NCBI GenBank assembly: GCA_032716605.1
Contig: CM064530.1
Span: forward strand, 11,016,558-11,080,557
Reading direction: 5' to 3'
Origin: Paralithodes platypus
Lineage: Eukaryota > Arthropoda > Malacostraca > Decapoda > Lithodidae
DNA: 64,000 bases
The notes beneath the pieces were generated by a model. That model was not told the DNA's origin. It did no database searches and saw only the letters and a list, made by a program, of their open reading frames with translations. A program made the translations under genes and the position numbers. This document shows, piece by piece, positions 42,818-53,136 of this stretch (positions are counted from its first letter, which is position 1; the number at the start of each line of letters is the position of its first letter).

Positions 42818-42955
42818 AGAGTGAGGGAGACAAAAGACAGAACTGCCTGTATAGAGTGCCTCCCCCAAAGTTGAAAGAGTGACAGGGCCAAAATCAAGGG
42901 ATGTTGGAGCCAAAATGCTGCCAGGACACGCTGAGTTTGAAGCCATTTAAGTCAC
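42818..42955 (+). repeat. dispersed repeat G, copy 2
   Basis: It matches 29112-29250 in order (gggagacaaaagacagaactg ... cagggccaaaatcaaggga ... gacacgctgagtttgaag). Confidence 0.65.
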
Positions 42956-42959
42956 ATGA

Positions 42960-44205
42960 TCCTAAGTTGTGCCCTACCTATAGAAGTTCAAAGTTTATAA
43001 TTTCTAGTAAAAATAAACCATCCACTGACTAAATTCCACAATATTATTATTAAACTTTTAACGCACAGGACGCAATTTGCGCCCTTTCTGGGATACTTAA
43101 AAGCCTTTGTGACCATCAGGGGTGTTTAGAAACTGTGTTGCTTCAACCTCTGCAGTTGTCTTTAAGTGAACTGTGGGCATTAAACTAATTTTGGAGAGGT
43201 AATTATGAGATTGATTACTATTTCTGAATGCAAATAAGGTATTTGTAAATAACCCTCTGTTTTAGTATATGGAACACCAGAATTTGTTAAAGATAACCAA
43301 ACCCTAAATACACAGCTTATAGTTTTTTGTTGTAGTGTCTTTTGTCTAAAGGGCTTCTGTAAGCAATATAAATGATCATATGAGGGCATAAACACCCATA
43401 TGACATCCCTAGCACCCCCTTGGGGGGGCCCCAATATCATGGATTTTGGTAAAACAAAAAAAGTCTGATAAATTCTGCCAAGCTTCCCCCTGATGAAAAT
43501 TTTGTTTAGTTGGCCATTAAACTCTATCGTCTATGTGCGCGCCATGATAGAAAAAGATTTCCAAGGAGGACTAACTCTTCAATCTCTCCAAAATTGTACT
43601 TTGGTGTGTGAAAATCTTTTATTTTAGCTAGCCAGAGATCCTATTTTGGCACTTACGAGATCATCTACTTTTGTGTTTATTGCTCAAATTCATTACCCTT
43701 CTACACACTACATATAGGACTATATAGCAACTGTAAAATGACGAGATAATGGCATTATCTCATATTTTTTCAAGATTCGACATTGTTCAGGTTGAAATGT
43801 TGGCTAAAAAAAACATATATATATATATATTATATATTTTTGTCAGCTCCTATTATGCAATATGGTAAAACTAGATCATTTTCTTGTAGGGGATGCTTGT
43901 AGAATACGCCATGCAAAAATTGTGGGAAATTTGAACAATTTTGAGAGATGATTTTACAAATATTTCAATGAAATTCTGCGCTCGCTCGCGCACATAGAGA
44001 GCTGATTTTTTCAGCGAGTCTTAGTATTTCCATTGGTAATAAGATGGTATAATGCCAGAAACACTCTCTTATACAGGCTGACTTGGGGGTCAAAGGTTCA
44101 GCCTCCCCTTTTAAACAAATAGATTATCATAATATAATGGATACAGTATATGGGATAGGCTAAGGGAACTGAGACAACTATACACATGGTAACCTAAACT
44201 TTTAA
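42960..44205. other. no gene seen
   Basis: It holds a short (TA)n at 43815-43838 and otherwise unassigned sequence. Confidence 0.4.
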
Positions 44206-44210
44206 TAGTG

Positions 44211-44525
44211 TTAAGGAGAGAGGAGTCATTTTTCTGGTCCCCCTTAATGTTTAGCCCCATTACTTTGCCGATTATAGATTATAAGATGTTCAGCCCATTA
44301 CTTTGGCGATTTTAAGACCTTTCAATCTATTTGGATCATTATCAAGACCTTTCGTGCTATTTAGGAGACTAATTTTCCTGGCGAGTGATACCAAGCCTGT
44401 GATGTAGGAGGAACCGGCCTTCGGCCTGGACACTCTTCTACCGAAAAATTTACAAATTTCTCTAAGGGGGATCTTGGGGATGTTTTTTAAGCTTGATGGA
44501 AGTCTAGGGAGGAAACAAACTTACA
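44211..44525 (-). mobile_element. family B element (B9)
   Basis: It begins TTAAGGAGAGAGG, contains CTGGCGAGTGATACCAAGCC and CCGGCCTTCGGCCTGG, and ends in aagcttgatggaagtctagggagg. The right TTAA has decayed. Confidence 0.82.
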
Positions 44526-44578
44526 AATAATTATATCTATATATACCAATGAATAAACCCTTACCCTATTAAGGAGAA

Positions 44579-44890
44579 ACGGTAGTTTTTCTGATCCCCT
44601 TTCTCCCTAGTGTTTAGTCCCATTAGTTTTGAGATTTGTAGACGTTCGGCCCATTTGTTTGGCAATTTTAAGACCTTTCGTCCCATTTAGTTATACATTT
44701 TAAGACTTATCGTGCCATTTAGGAGTCTATTTTTTTCTGGCGAGCGATAGCGAGCCTGTAACTGAAAGAGGAACCAGCCTTCGGCCGGTAAATTTTCTAC
44801 CAACAAATTTACAAATTGATCTTGAGGGCGGGGTCTAGGGGATGTTTTTTTAAGTTTGATGGATGTCTAGCGAGGGAACTAAGAATTTAT
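44579..44890 (-). mobile_element. family B element (B10)
   Basis: It begins TTAAGGAGAAACGG, has CTGGCGAGCGATAGCGAGCC and CAGCCTTCGGCCGG, and ends ..gatggatgtctagcgagg. It lies only 50 bp after B9 in the same orientation. Confidence 0.83.
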
Positions 44891-44940
44891 GAATTAATGA
44901 ATGTATAGGCAAAAAAAAGGAAAAAATAATGTGTTCTTAC

Positions 44941-45044
44941 CCTAGTTTGTTGGTTTAGATGGTTAAGGTTCCGTTTAGGTTTCTCAAGTTGGTTTTCCCT
45001 CCGCCGAGCCTCAACTGTACTGTTCACTCCTCTCTCCCTCACAT
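44941..45044 (-). other. weak candidate exon, 104 bp
   Basis: On minus, gattttctaacag precedes ATGTGAGG and CTAGG/gtaaga ends it. The third frame is open across all 34 codons (VRERGVNSTVEARRRENQLEKPKRN...). Joined to 46735-46845 the phase fits (1+2 bases). No domain is recognised. Confidence 0.25.
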
Positions 45045-45404
45045 CTGTTAGAAAATCCAATATTAATATTACAGCTTAAGGAATTGACCACTTGCAAGTT
45101 TCAAGCTATAAGGAACTTGGAGTTTTTTATATCGACATTTAGCAAAATTAAGAGCTAAAATAAGAGTTGTATTGCATATATAAACACATAAAACCAAATT
45201 CACCGTACTTTCTATCCATCAAAAACTTACATTACATACTGCATTTCTGTTTAATAACTTTGTATACGGCCCAAACTTCCTTATAGCCTGAAACTCACAA
45301 GTGGTCAATTAGGCCAATATTTCGGATATAATGTAGATTTTCAAAATTGATCAATTCATATGTTTTTGCAACAACAAAAAAGCATTATATCTCAACCATA
45401 GTCA

Positions 45405-45470
45405 AGGTGGTCGTTTTTCCTGGTCGGGTCGTCTTGGGTCGGGTCATCTTGGGTCGGGCAAGATCGCAGC
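45405..45470 (+). repeat. tandem GTCGGGTC/CTTGGGTCGGG
   Basis: Three to four copies of tcttgggtcgggtca occur at 45420-45460. Confidence 0.7.
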
Positions 45471-45602
45471 GGTCCTCCCATCTCTAACCTGTTGGGAAGA
45501 TTTAAAGTCACATTAGTAGGTTCTGGCATACCTTATTTCACCGTTGTTCCTCCGTCGGGCCATCCAGCTCATTCCTGTTGATAAAATATTTAATTATTTC
45601 AG

Positions 45603-45730
45603 GATCGCCGTTCTGCCAGCCACAACATCGGGTCTGCAAATCGGCCACAGCGGGTCTGCAAGCTGCCACATAGGGTCTGGAAGCCGCCACATCGAGTCTG
45701 GAAGCCGCCACGTCATCTGAAAACCTGCAA
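45603..45730 (+). repeat. ~24-bp minisatellite after an acceptor-like site
   Basis: Units of gccacatcgggtctgcaagc and gtctggaagccgccac follow ttaattatttcag directly, the same placement as the other minisatellites that lie behind 3' splice-like tracts. Confidence 0.6.
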
Positions 45731-45799
45731 CCTTCACAACCAACTAACAGACAACCAGAATTCTACCGGCCGGATTTCAACCAACAAGAAAACAAACCA

Positions 45800-46310
45800 A
45801 GCCATATACTAACTAAATCTAACTAACTAACTAACTAAGCTTCTACCCAAGCCTCTAACAGACCACTAACTAACCAAGCTTCTATCCAAGGCTCTAACAC
45901 ACCGCTAACCAACCTCCTCAGGGAACCGAATAGAGCAACACCTAACCAATACTAACCTAGAACAGACTCCTACCTATCCCTACCCCTTGAACTAACTAAG
46001 AGCTACCCCCCCTCCCCCCCCACCTCAGCATCCCTACCAGAAACCTTGTCTAATTCGAAGTCAACGACGATATAGGAGAAAAGATTAGTGCATGGATTAA
46101 TTATATTATATTTCAATATATACATTTAATTATACAAAAATTATGTTACGTTATTGGAAATATTATAGTTATAGCAAATGTAAACAAATATATATACCAG
46201 ATTTATTTATATATAAATTATTGCAAAACAATTCATAAGTATATCATTTACACTGAAATGTATTAAAATAGAATCTTACCTTAAACTTGCCGCCTATCTA
46301 ACGTAATGTC
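45800..46310. other. no gene seen
   Basis: It holds (CTAA)n-like repeats at 45810-45910 and then AT-rich sequence. Confidence 0.5.
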
Positions 46311-46363
46311 TATACACATGTTAGTAGAAGGGAGGTGGTTTAGGTGGTGACAAGGACAATGGA

Positions 46364-46386
46364 AGGAAGGGGGGGGGGGGGGGGAG
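46364..46386. repeat. poly-G tract
   Basis: About 20 G residues. Length is uncertain in sequencing. Confidence 0.85.
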
Positions 46387-46397
46387 GATGGTTAGGA

Positions 46398-46734
46398 TTA
46401 AAGGGAAGTTTGCTCCGGCCCCTTTCTCCCTCATGCTTAGCCCAGGTTATTTTGAGACTAAGACATTCACCTTCTAGTTTGGCACTAAAGACTTGTGCCA
46501 TATAGCGATCTATTTTTGTTTTCCTGGCGAGCGCTAGCGAGCCTGAAATTAATGAGAAACTGGCCTTATTATTAGTATTTTTATTATTATTATTATTATT
46601 TCGGCTGGTACAATTTTCTGTCGAAAAATGTACAAAATTATCTCTAAGGGGGATCTTCGAGGCATTTTATTTAAGCTTGACTGAAGGTCTTGGGACGAAA
46701 AAATTTATATATACAAAATGAAACTTCCCTTTAC
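46398..46734 (-). mobile_element. family B element (B11) with (ATT)n
   Basis: It runs from TTAAAGGGAAG to aacttcccTTTA. The core GCGAGCGCTAGCGAGCC is present, and an (ATT)n of ~35 bp has grown inside the hairpin position (46567-46600). The 20-mer gaggatggttaggattaaag stands on both sides (46384 and 46749), far more than a 4-bp target duplication. Confidence 0.82.
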
Positions 46735-46845
46735 AGATAGAGGGGGAGAGGATGGTTAGGATTAAAGGATTAGGATTGCCGTGATGATGGTAGTGGTAGA
46801 CTGGTTGAAAGATCTGGTCGAGGTTTCCATCATCATTCACGACAT
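46735..46845 (-). other. weak candidate exon next to B11
   Basis: On minus, cttttacag precedes it and TATCT/gtaaag, lying in the B11 end, would be the donor. The frame VVNDDGNLDQIFQPVYHYHHHGNPNPLILTILSPSI is open throughout. Coding status is unsure. Confidence 0.22.
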
Positions 46846-46957
46846 CTGTAAAAGAAAAAAATACATTGTTAAAATATATCTTAACCAGCCAAGTATACTG
46901 TATATAATTTAAGTAAACATTGGATTGACCCCGGACAGCCTTTTTACCTAACCTAAC

Positions 46958-47035
46958 CTGTCTTGATAGCGTAATGCATAAGTGCGCGGAATTTATGTGA
47001 GAGTATCCTAGGTTCGAGTCCTTTCAGTGCCTTTT
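46958..47035 (+). repeat. tRNA-derived SINE head, TTAGG-type flank
   Basis: A box GATAGCGTAATGCATAAG and B box AGGTTCGAGTCC, bracketed on both sides by pieces of cctttttacctaacctaacc. Confidence 0.65.
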
Positions 47036-47144
47036 TACCTAACCTAACCTAACAAAACGACAAAAAATAACTAGTCTCTTCAATTTTTACCATAATTTGT
47101 TTGTGTTAGCATTATTATTATATTTCTGGATATTTATAAGAAAC

Positions 47145-47226
47145 TGTCTTTTTGCCAGTGCGTAATGCATAGGTGCGCGAAATTTCGGTGAGTGTGTCCT
47201 AGGTTCGAGTCCTCGGAGTGCCACAA
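47145..47226 (+). repeat. tRNA-derived SINE head
   Basis: The segment ccagtgcgtaatgcataggtgcgcgaaatttcggtgag with B box AGGTTCGAGTCC and end ggagtgcca is a close relative of 46958-47035. Confidence 0.68.
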
Positions 47227-47391
47227 AATGGCAGAATTTGTTTAACATTAGCAACATTCAACTAAATATAGATTGGAAGAGCTAAATGCACTATGAAGAA
47301 GTAATCCATAGTCGGTTATATTTAAGTTAGCGGTAAATTGTCATGCTCCCGTGTGCACTACTCCGCTAATAACATGTTTTAGCGAAGTATG

Positions 47392-47741
47392 TTAAGGGGG
47401 GTCACCGGCTTTTTTGTTTTATCTTTCTCTCCCTCTCTCTTTGGCTTGTATCCATTCGGCCCCATTCAGCCTACTGTTTACCCCCATACAGGTGTTAACA
47501 TTTTCGCGTGCCAGTATATATTTTTGTTTTGACAGAAAGCTAAATTTATAAATTTTTCGATAGAAAAAGGTCTCCGGCTAAGCCGGATTTCTTCATACAA
47601 TGCTGGCTCGCTATCGCTCGCCTGGAAGAAATCGACACCTGGATGGGATAAACTTCTTAAAACAGTTGGGTGAATGGGGCCAAATGGATACAAGCCAGGG
47701 AAAGAGAAAAGGAGAAAGAAAAAAGCCTGTGACCCCCTTAA
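47392..47741 (+). mobile_element. family A fold-back element (A4)
   Basis: TTAAGGGGGGTCACCGGC and GTGACCCCCTTAA close it. Arms are complete except for ~20 bp missing near 47482-47510. The central hairpin TCCGGCTAAGCCGGA has a CTAA loop in place of CGAA. Confidence 0.88.
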
Positions 47742-47867
47742 TTATGAGAACTTTGTATTAATAGTATGCAGATCCACAACTAGTCCTAGTTTGGCGCTAA
47801 ACATTGCTAAATTACCGGCAAAGGAATGGAATTTTCCGCCAGGTGCTAAATTAATCTGGCCTTATCC

Positions 47868-48018
47868 TTTTAATGTGATTAGTTTTCAGATGTTAAGATG
47901 TTTGCCCCATTAGTTAGTCTATTTTAAGACCTTTCGCCCTATTTCGTCGTAAATATTTAGACCTTTCGTGCTATTTAGGTGTCGATTGTTTCCCTGGCGA
48001 ACGATAGTGAGCCTGAGA
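47868..48018 (-). mobile_element. family B partial element (B12)
   Basis: It has subrepeats ttaagatgtttgccccatta, ttttaagacctttcgcccta and tttagacctttcgtgc, then CTGGCGAACGATAGTGAGCC. The rest is gone. Confidence 0.7.
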
Positions 48019-48029
48019 GAACGGCCAGC

Positions 48030-48300
48030 AGTGTATTTGGCCGCCATTTTGTTGTCCTAATTATCAAACAACGGGGCAATATTTCATTTGTGACAATGTA
48101 GAAATTTACATCCATGGAGTAAATTATATAATTATATCCTGTTACTACCAGTATGACCGAACGTTTGTTATGGGTGTGGAATCTATGGATATATTGGAGT
48201 GTAAAGAGAGGATCACCACCCTACTGGTTACCAAAATGGCGGAGGTTGGCTGACCGTTTCCTGGACCCAAATCACTGCCTTTGTTGCATGGTTAGCGTTT
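48030..48300. promoter_or_regulatory. unique block with CCAAAATGGCGG motifs
   Basis: CCGCCATTTT at 48041-48050 and AAAATGGCGG at 48233-48242 fit the YY1/Pho core (GCCAT) in both orientations. Related sequence recurs at 49370-49450 (ggtaccaaaatggcg.cggaggttgacc). It may be a decayed promoter or part of an unknown repeat. Confidence 0.35.
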
Positions 48301-48348
48301 CACTGAACTATATTTAAAATCTACATAACTTTAATTTTAACCTTTAAC

Positions 48349-48685
48349 TTAAAGAGAGGTTTCCACTTGAAGCACTTTTTCCTTGACCCCTTTCTCCCTC
48401 ATGTCTAGCCCCATCGCTTTTGAGATTTTAAGAAGTTTGCCCCCATTAGTTTGGTGATTTTAAGAATTTCCGCCCCATTCTGTCAATTTTAATACCTTTC
48501 GTGCTATTAAGGAATCCATTTTATCCTGGCGAGCGATAGCGAGCCTGTAATTTAAGAGTAACCGGCCCTAGGCCGGGAAATTTTTCTACCGAAAAATGTA
48601 CAAATTTATCTTGAAAGGGGGTCAAGGAGGTGACATTTTAAGATTGCTGGAGGAGTAGGAAACAAACTAAAAACCTCCCCATAAG
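48349..48685 (-). mobile_element. family B element (B13)
   Basis: It begins TTAAAGAGAGG and has CTGGCGAGCGATAGCGAGCC. The hairpin reads CCGGCCCTAGGCCGG, with a CTA loop that keeps pairing. It ends cctccccataa. It is nearly the same as B14 and B18. Confidence 0.88.
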
Positions 48686-48748
48686 TGATTCGATAAAGCA
48701 TGTATTGACGGATTGATGTAGGCTAATGTTATTAATGATCGCATATAC

Positions 48749-48963
48749 TTAACCCCTTCAGTACCGGCGACGTATTTGTACTTTTATTCTAGCTACACTT
48801 AGACGATTTTATGAAGCTTAAGTAGTATATATGGTAGCTAAAAAGATGAGTTAAGACAGTCTGTAGCCTTTTATTGAGTAGACATCCTTCCTAAGCTGAA
48901 CAAAATCGTACAATAGTTGCCAGAATATAATAAACTGTACATCACCGGTACAGAAGGGGTTAA
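48749..48963 (+). mobile_element. family C element
   Basis: TTAACCCCTTCAGTACCGGCGACG to CATCACCGGTACAGAAGGGGTTAA. The terminal ~24 bp are almost perfect inverted repeats. Confidence 0.92.
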
Positions 48964-49137
48964 GTAGATTTCTATTAGGCTACTATTTCGTAAATATTCC
49001 TAAATAATTTTGAATAAAACTATGAATATGACCATTTATGCAATATTGTAGTATGCTAATTGTGAAAAAATAATCATAGGCCTACGTCGATCATCGGGTT
49101 TGGTGCTAAGTGTATAATCTGAACAAATTAAATAACA

Positions 49138-49365
49138 ACTGCGTAAATATTATGACTTGCTTTAACCTTAAACTTGCAATTATCCGGTAATTAATATAAT
49201 GAATGAATTATGCCGACTATAATTGGGCCCGGAAGTGGAAACCTGCCGGCTTCCTAGGTTTTCACTCGGTCGCCATATTGTTTGCTCAACCCGCCGGCTT
49301 TCACCATTAACTTTCCTTAAATATACCGAGAATACACGAAACATAACGAAAACACTGATCAGAAT
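49138..49365 (+). repeat. duplicated block, copy 1
   Basis: The order ctttaaccttaaacttgcaa ... gaaacctgccggcttcctag ... cggtcgccatattgtttgct ... cattaactttccttaaatat is repeated at 49610-49855. It may be an unknown dispersed repeat or a local duplication. Confidence 0.8.
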
Positions 49366-49609
49366 GTGATTAAAAAGACTTATAAAGAGGATAATGACTC
49401 CAATGGGTACCAAAATGGCGCGGAGGTTGACCGATCTATTAACTAGCTCCAAATTGTTGCCTTGTTTGTTGAATTACCATTATTTAACGTATGTATATTA
49501 ATATTTACTCTACATATCGATCTATATAAGGCATAATTGAGTTTAATAGGGTGAAATACTGGAAGGCCTATGTCTCTACCCATCGTCCTAGTTGCAGCAA
49601 TGTTTATGT

Positions 49610-49858
49610 AATCTGACCAAATAAAATAAAAAATGATTCTATTTTATGACTTTCTTTAACCTTAAACTTGCAATTATCCGGTAAATAATATCATTAAGCC
49701 ATTATGCAGACGATAATTGCCCCCGCAAGTGAAAACCTGCCGGCTTCCTAGGTTTTCACTCGGTCGCCATATTGTTTGCTCAACCCGCCGGCTTTCATCA
49801 TTAACTTTCCTTAAATATACTGAGAATACACGAAACATTGCGAAAACACTGATTAGGC
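49610..49858 (+). repeat. duplicated block, copy 2
   Basis: It lies ~490 bp downstream of copy 1 with strong identity in the central 120 bp, including CGGTCGCCATATTG, a YY1-like core in both copies. Confidence 0.8.
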
Positions 49859-50314
49859 ACCTGGCGCAAAGTCACGAACATCGGAAAATAAGGCACTTCA
49901 CTAAATTAAACTCTAAAAAAGCGGCTAAAAATGGAGAATAAACGGGGGAATATTGGACTTACTTGTTGTCAGGTCGATGGCTGGAAATCAAATGGCAAGG
50001 GCGGTGTAAAGTACTCACCAAATCACAACTGCATACTTGGCAACCTTTTACAGTGGTTCCACATCTCCAAACCTGGCCACGAAAATTATTAATATATGCT
50101 TAATAAGCCGTTTCTGATAAAAATTAAGATACGTAGACTATGTAATTTTTTGCGCTGAATTCAACTACATATGTGAAATGTTGATTGAATGCCTGTATAT
50201 GCGATAATTCAATGGTTTTTGGTAGTGCGACGTTGCCACTTTTCCTAAATGCCCCCAGGGCAAATTTGAGGATTTTCTCGTCTCGATTTCCACGATTCCT
50301 GGCCGAGAAATTTG

Positions 50315-50480
50315 CCGATACAGTTGGTATCAAAAGTTTGGTCCCTTTTTTTTTTTTTTTTTTTTGTATGGAAGCACAATACTATACTTGAATTATTAGT
50401 ATGGTTTATTATGCAGTAGCTTGGCTTGAATTTTTAGGTACAGTTGGGCTCAAAAGTTTGGTCCCATTTTTTTTTTTTTA
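50315..50480 (+). repeat. short direct repeat with poly-T
   Basis: The segment ctcaaaagtttggtccc followed by poly-T occurs at 50328-50364 and 50449-50479, like two poly-T-ended copies of a small sequence. Confidence 0.6.
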
Positions 50481-50651
50481 TCCATTTCCGTAGATGTAAA
50501 GGCTTTATATATATTTAAACGTGATTATTTTATCTGACTATACTTGATTATAAATGTGTGATATAAGAGGAGTGTGATGATCTCTTGTGTCTCTCGGCTG
50601 CTTCACCTCGCTAAAACTACCCCCTACCTCCACCACCACCACACCCCCTCT

Positions 50652-51050
50652 CTCTATCTATCTGTCTGTCTGTATATCTATCTATCTATCTGTCTGTATA
50701 TCTATCTATCTCTCTATCTATCTATTTATCTATCTATCTATCTGTCTATATATCTATCTATCCATTTAGCTGTCTATCTATCTATCTATCTGTCTGTATA
50801 TCTATCTATCTATCTGTCTGTATACCGGTATCTATCTTTCTATTTATCTATATCTATTTATGTATCTATCTATCTATCTATCTGTCTGTATATCTATCTA
50901 TCTATCTATCTATCTGTCTGCATATCTATCTATCTGTCTATCTATCTATGTCTGTATATCTATCTATATATCTATCTATCTGTCTGTCTTTATATCTATA
51001 TATCTATTTATCTATCTATTTATCTGTCTATCTATTTATCTATTTATCAG
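50652..51050. repeat. (TATC)n/(GATA)n microsatellite
   Basis: About 400 bp of CTAT with CTGTCTGTATAT interruptions at intervals of ~24-40 bp. The Tyr/Leu/Ser-rich ORFs over it are artefacts. The GATA unit is also the tail unit of the RTE-like element. Confidence 0.95.
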
Positions 51051-51129
51051 TAATTATTGTATTTTAAAACAATATATTGTATTATAAATAAATGAATATT
51101 GATCGTATTTGTCTTTTTTTTCTTGTAAT

Positions 51130-51327
51130 GTTTTGTTTATTTGACAGTTTATTGTGGCTATCATTAGACGATATTATCTAGCTTCGGAAGGGTCTGTGGG
51201 AATTTAAAGGGTAGAGACTATCTTAACCAACCATCTGACTTACATACACCCTTGCTAATCTAAATAAAATCGTTTAATAATAGCCAGATTATACTATCAA
51301 AACTTATCATAATCCTTAAGGGGTTAA
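51130..51327 (+). mobile_element. family C element
   Basis: Inner arms gtggctatcattagacgata and aaaatcgtttaataatagcc are clear. The right end is ccttaaggggttaa; the left TTAA is lost (tttgacagtttat). Confidence 0.78.
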
Positions 51328-51443
51328 TGTATACACTATATAGCCAAACATTATAATGGGTTCAATGATAACAAAGATACAATTATACATTTTTATTTTC
51401 ATAATATATACAATAGTTTTGGTACACGTTATAGAAGCATATA

Positions 51444-51522
51444 TCAAATGGGTTGGGTGTGAAAGGAATCTGCCATGTATGGGCCAATCCGCTTTCTGTA
51501 GGTTCCCGTTTTCTTTTCTTAT
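51444..51522 (+). mobile_element. CR1-like LINE 3' UTR fragment
   Basis: The segment atgggttgggtgtgaaaggaatctgcc...caatccgctttctgtagg..cccgttttcttttcttatg has an internal deletion that joins the stop region to the end. Confidence 0.7.
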
Positions 51523-51576
51523 GTAGGCCTACCCATATTTGAGATGTATGTTAGTTATGATAATGGTATTGGGTGG

Positions 51577-51668
51577 GAGGAGGGGCGCCGGTTACCAAAG
51601 GTGCATGGAGGCGATTCATTTGTGTCCATCCCTTCGAGGATCAAGCCGTCTGACGATAGATAAATAGA
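51577..51668 (+). mobile_element. RTE-like LINE 3' end fragment
   Basis: The segment gtgcatggaggcgattcatt..tccatcccttcgaggatc.agccgtctgacgatagataaatag matches the last 75 bp of the element ending at 60529, including its ATAGATAG tail. Confidence 0.8.
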
Positions 51669-51671
51669 GAA

Positions 51672-52121
51672 AGTAGATATAAATCTACGGGTGCACCACA
51701 ATCCTTCTTGTTTAACCAGAAAATATCGCCTCGGGCAGTATGTGACGTCAGACAAAACTTTCAATGTTCAGCCAATCAGACGCCAGCTATGGCCTCTCGG
51801 GTGGACAAGTGAGGTTCATTCTACTCGTGACGTAACCGATTCAGCTCTCTGGGGCTTCGGACCGTAGGAAACTGTCTAAAATGTTATTTTGGACAGTGTT
51901 CTATGGTCCAACCCCACGAGAACTGAGCAAGTGACGTCACGAGTAGGATGAACCACACCCGTCCATGTGAGGCCATAGCGTATGAATTCTACACCCCTGA
52001 GAAAAAATTGCTCGCTTCTGATTGGCTGAACATCGAAAGTTTTGTCTGACGTCACATTACTGCCTGAGGCGATATTGGCTGGTTAAGCAAGAATGACAGT
52101 GCTTCTCCCATAGATTTTTAT
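51672..52121. mobile_element. large fold-back element H
   Basis: Two ~200-bp arms are inverted repeats around a centre at about 51885-51895. The pieces gtgacgtcagacaaaacttt, tgttcagccaatcagacg and tcatcctactcgtgacgt-like sequence on the left return reversed at 51905-52095. The left arm starts beside the RTE tail. No ORF is present. It is a MITE or Foldback-type element distinct from A-F. Confidence 0.82.
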
Positions 52122-52179
52122 GTGATATTTTCTGATTGATAAATATATCTAGTAGTTCAGTCTAGTTAAAAAATAAAAA

Positions 52180-52222
52180 TTGTGTGTGTGTGTATGTGTG
52201 TGTGTGTGGGGGGGGGGGGGGG
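52180..52222. repeat. (TG)n then poly-G
   Basis: The segment is simple sequence: gtgtgtgt followed by ~15 G. Confidence 0.9.
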
Positions 52223-52267
52223 CTGCGTAAGGGGCTGTTCTCGGGCAACATGATGTGCTGTGGGCTA

Positions 52268-52274
52268 TATGGTG

Positions 52275-52334
<60 letters not shown>

Positions 52335-52352
52335 TTTTGTTTTTTTTTTTTT
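52268..52352. repeat. (TA)n then poly-T
   Basis: About 24 TA units are followed by ~35 T with two breaks. It occupies the same place relative to repeat E as the TA/T tract at 12266-12312. Confidence 0.92.
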
Positions 52353-52354
52353 TT

Positions 52355-52758
52355 TCTATATTTCAACTACTCCCTCTCGGGCATAGGCTGAGAGCCTGTA
52401 CATTCCACCGCTCAACACGGTAAAGCCCGTGAGGTCTTGTTCCAGTCTGGGGAGTGAGAAATGCGAAGCATCCATCATGGCTCGAAGCAGCTCCATCTCT
52501 GAAGCGGCTGGTTGCTTCGCTCAAGTGCTTCACCGTCTCACCCTCCAGACTCAGACCCTCACTCTCAGAACGCCACCTATTGAGCAGTGAACTCACTAGG
52601 CATTGTCCCCCTGTAACATATTTTGAATATGGGAATATTCATACAGTGTTATTTAATCAGGGAACAATGAGGGTATTTTTTTGGCATTTCGGCGGGCTTT
52701 GTGGTAATGCACTGATACTAGGTAGGCTACAGCACAAATTCAATCCCAATAATATCTT
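52355..52758 (+). repeat. repeat E, uninterrupted copy
   Basis: The full order seen in two pieces at 12313-12664 and 13630-13668 is continuous here, across ..gtggtaatgcactgatactagg. It is ~400 bp with a head that starts in poly-T. The minus strand therefore ends in an A-rich tail, which would fit a SINE-like or other retroposed unit read on minus. The tRNA-like sequence at 52766 may be its promoter head. Confidence 0.7.
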
Positions 52759-52765
52759 TCCATTG

Positions 52766-52838
52766 ACATATCGGGATTTGAACCCGGGTCCATTGGATTA
52801 CCAATCCAGTGGCATGACCACTCCACCACACTTCCCCT
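52766..52838 (-). repeat. tRNA-like sequence, probably SINE head
   Basis: Minus strand: A-box-like TGGTGGAGTGGTCATGCCA, an anticodon-loop-like TTGGTAA and B box GGGTTCAAATCCC. The GGT at the anticodon place would read threonine. The 5' and 3' acceptor strands do not pair, so I do not call a functional tRNA. Its placement next to repeat E suggests that it is the Pol III head of that unit. Confidence 0.5.
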
Positions 52839-53136
52839 ATACACGATCATTGGGTATAATGATGGTGATTAGCCTTCTATCCTTGTATAATATGGGTTTA
52901 TTACCACCAATATTCATCTTAATTAATGGGTATTATTCCCAACAACACGCTGATAATAAGTACGGTGGCGCTAATAAGTCATGTCTCAGCTGTCATTACG
53001 TTTGGTTCGTTCTGTGCTGTATTAATGTCCGTCAGATGTTGAAAGGGTGGGTAAGTGTGGGAACATGTTGGTATATCTCACTCAAAAAAGAAGAAATCAT
53101 GTGTAGATATTGCTGATACCAATTATTAATCAAACA

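Noticed and set aside
50574..51087. Tyr/Leu/Ser-rich ORFs
   Set aside because: Translation of a GATA/TATC microsatellite.
52766..52838. Functional tRNA-Thr
   Set aside because: The acceptor strands do not pair and the sequence adjoins a dispersed repeat.
52454..53116. 220-aa ORF
   Set aside because: It crosses repeat E, a tRNA-like head and unrelated sequence, and has no domain.
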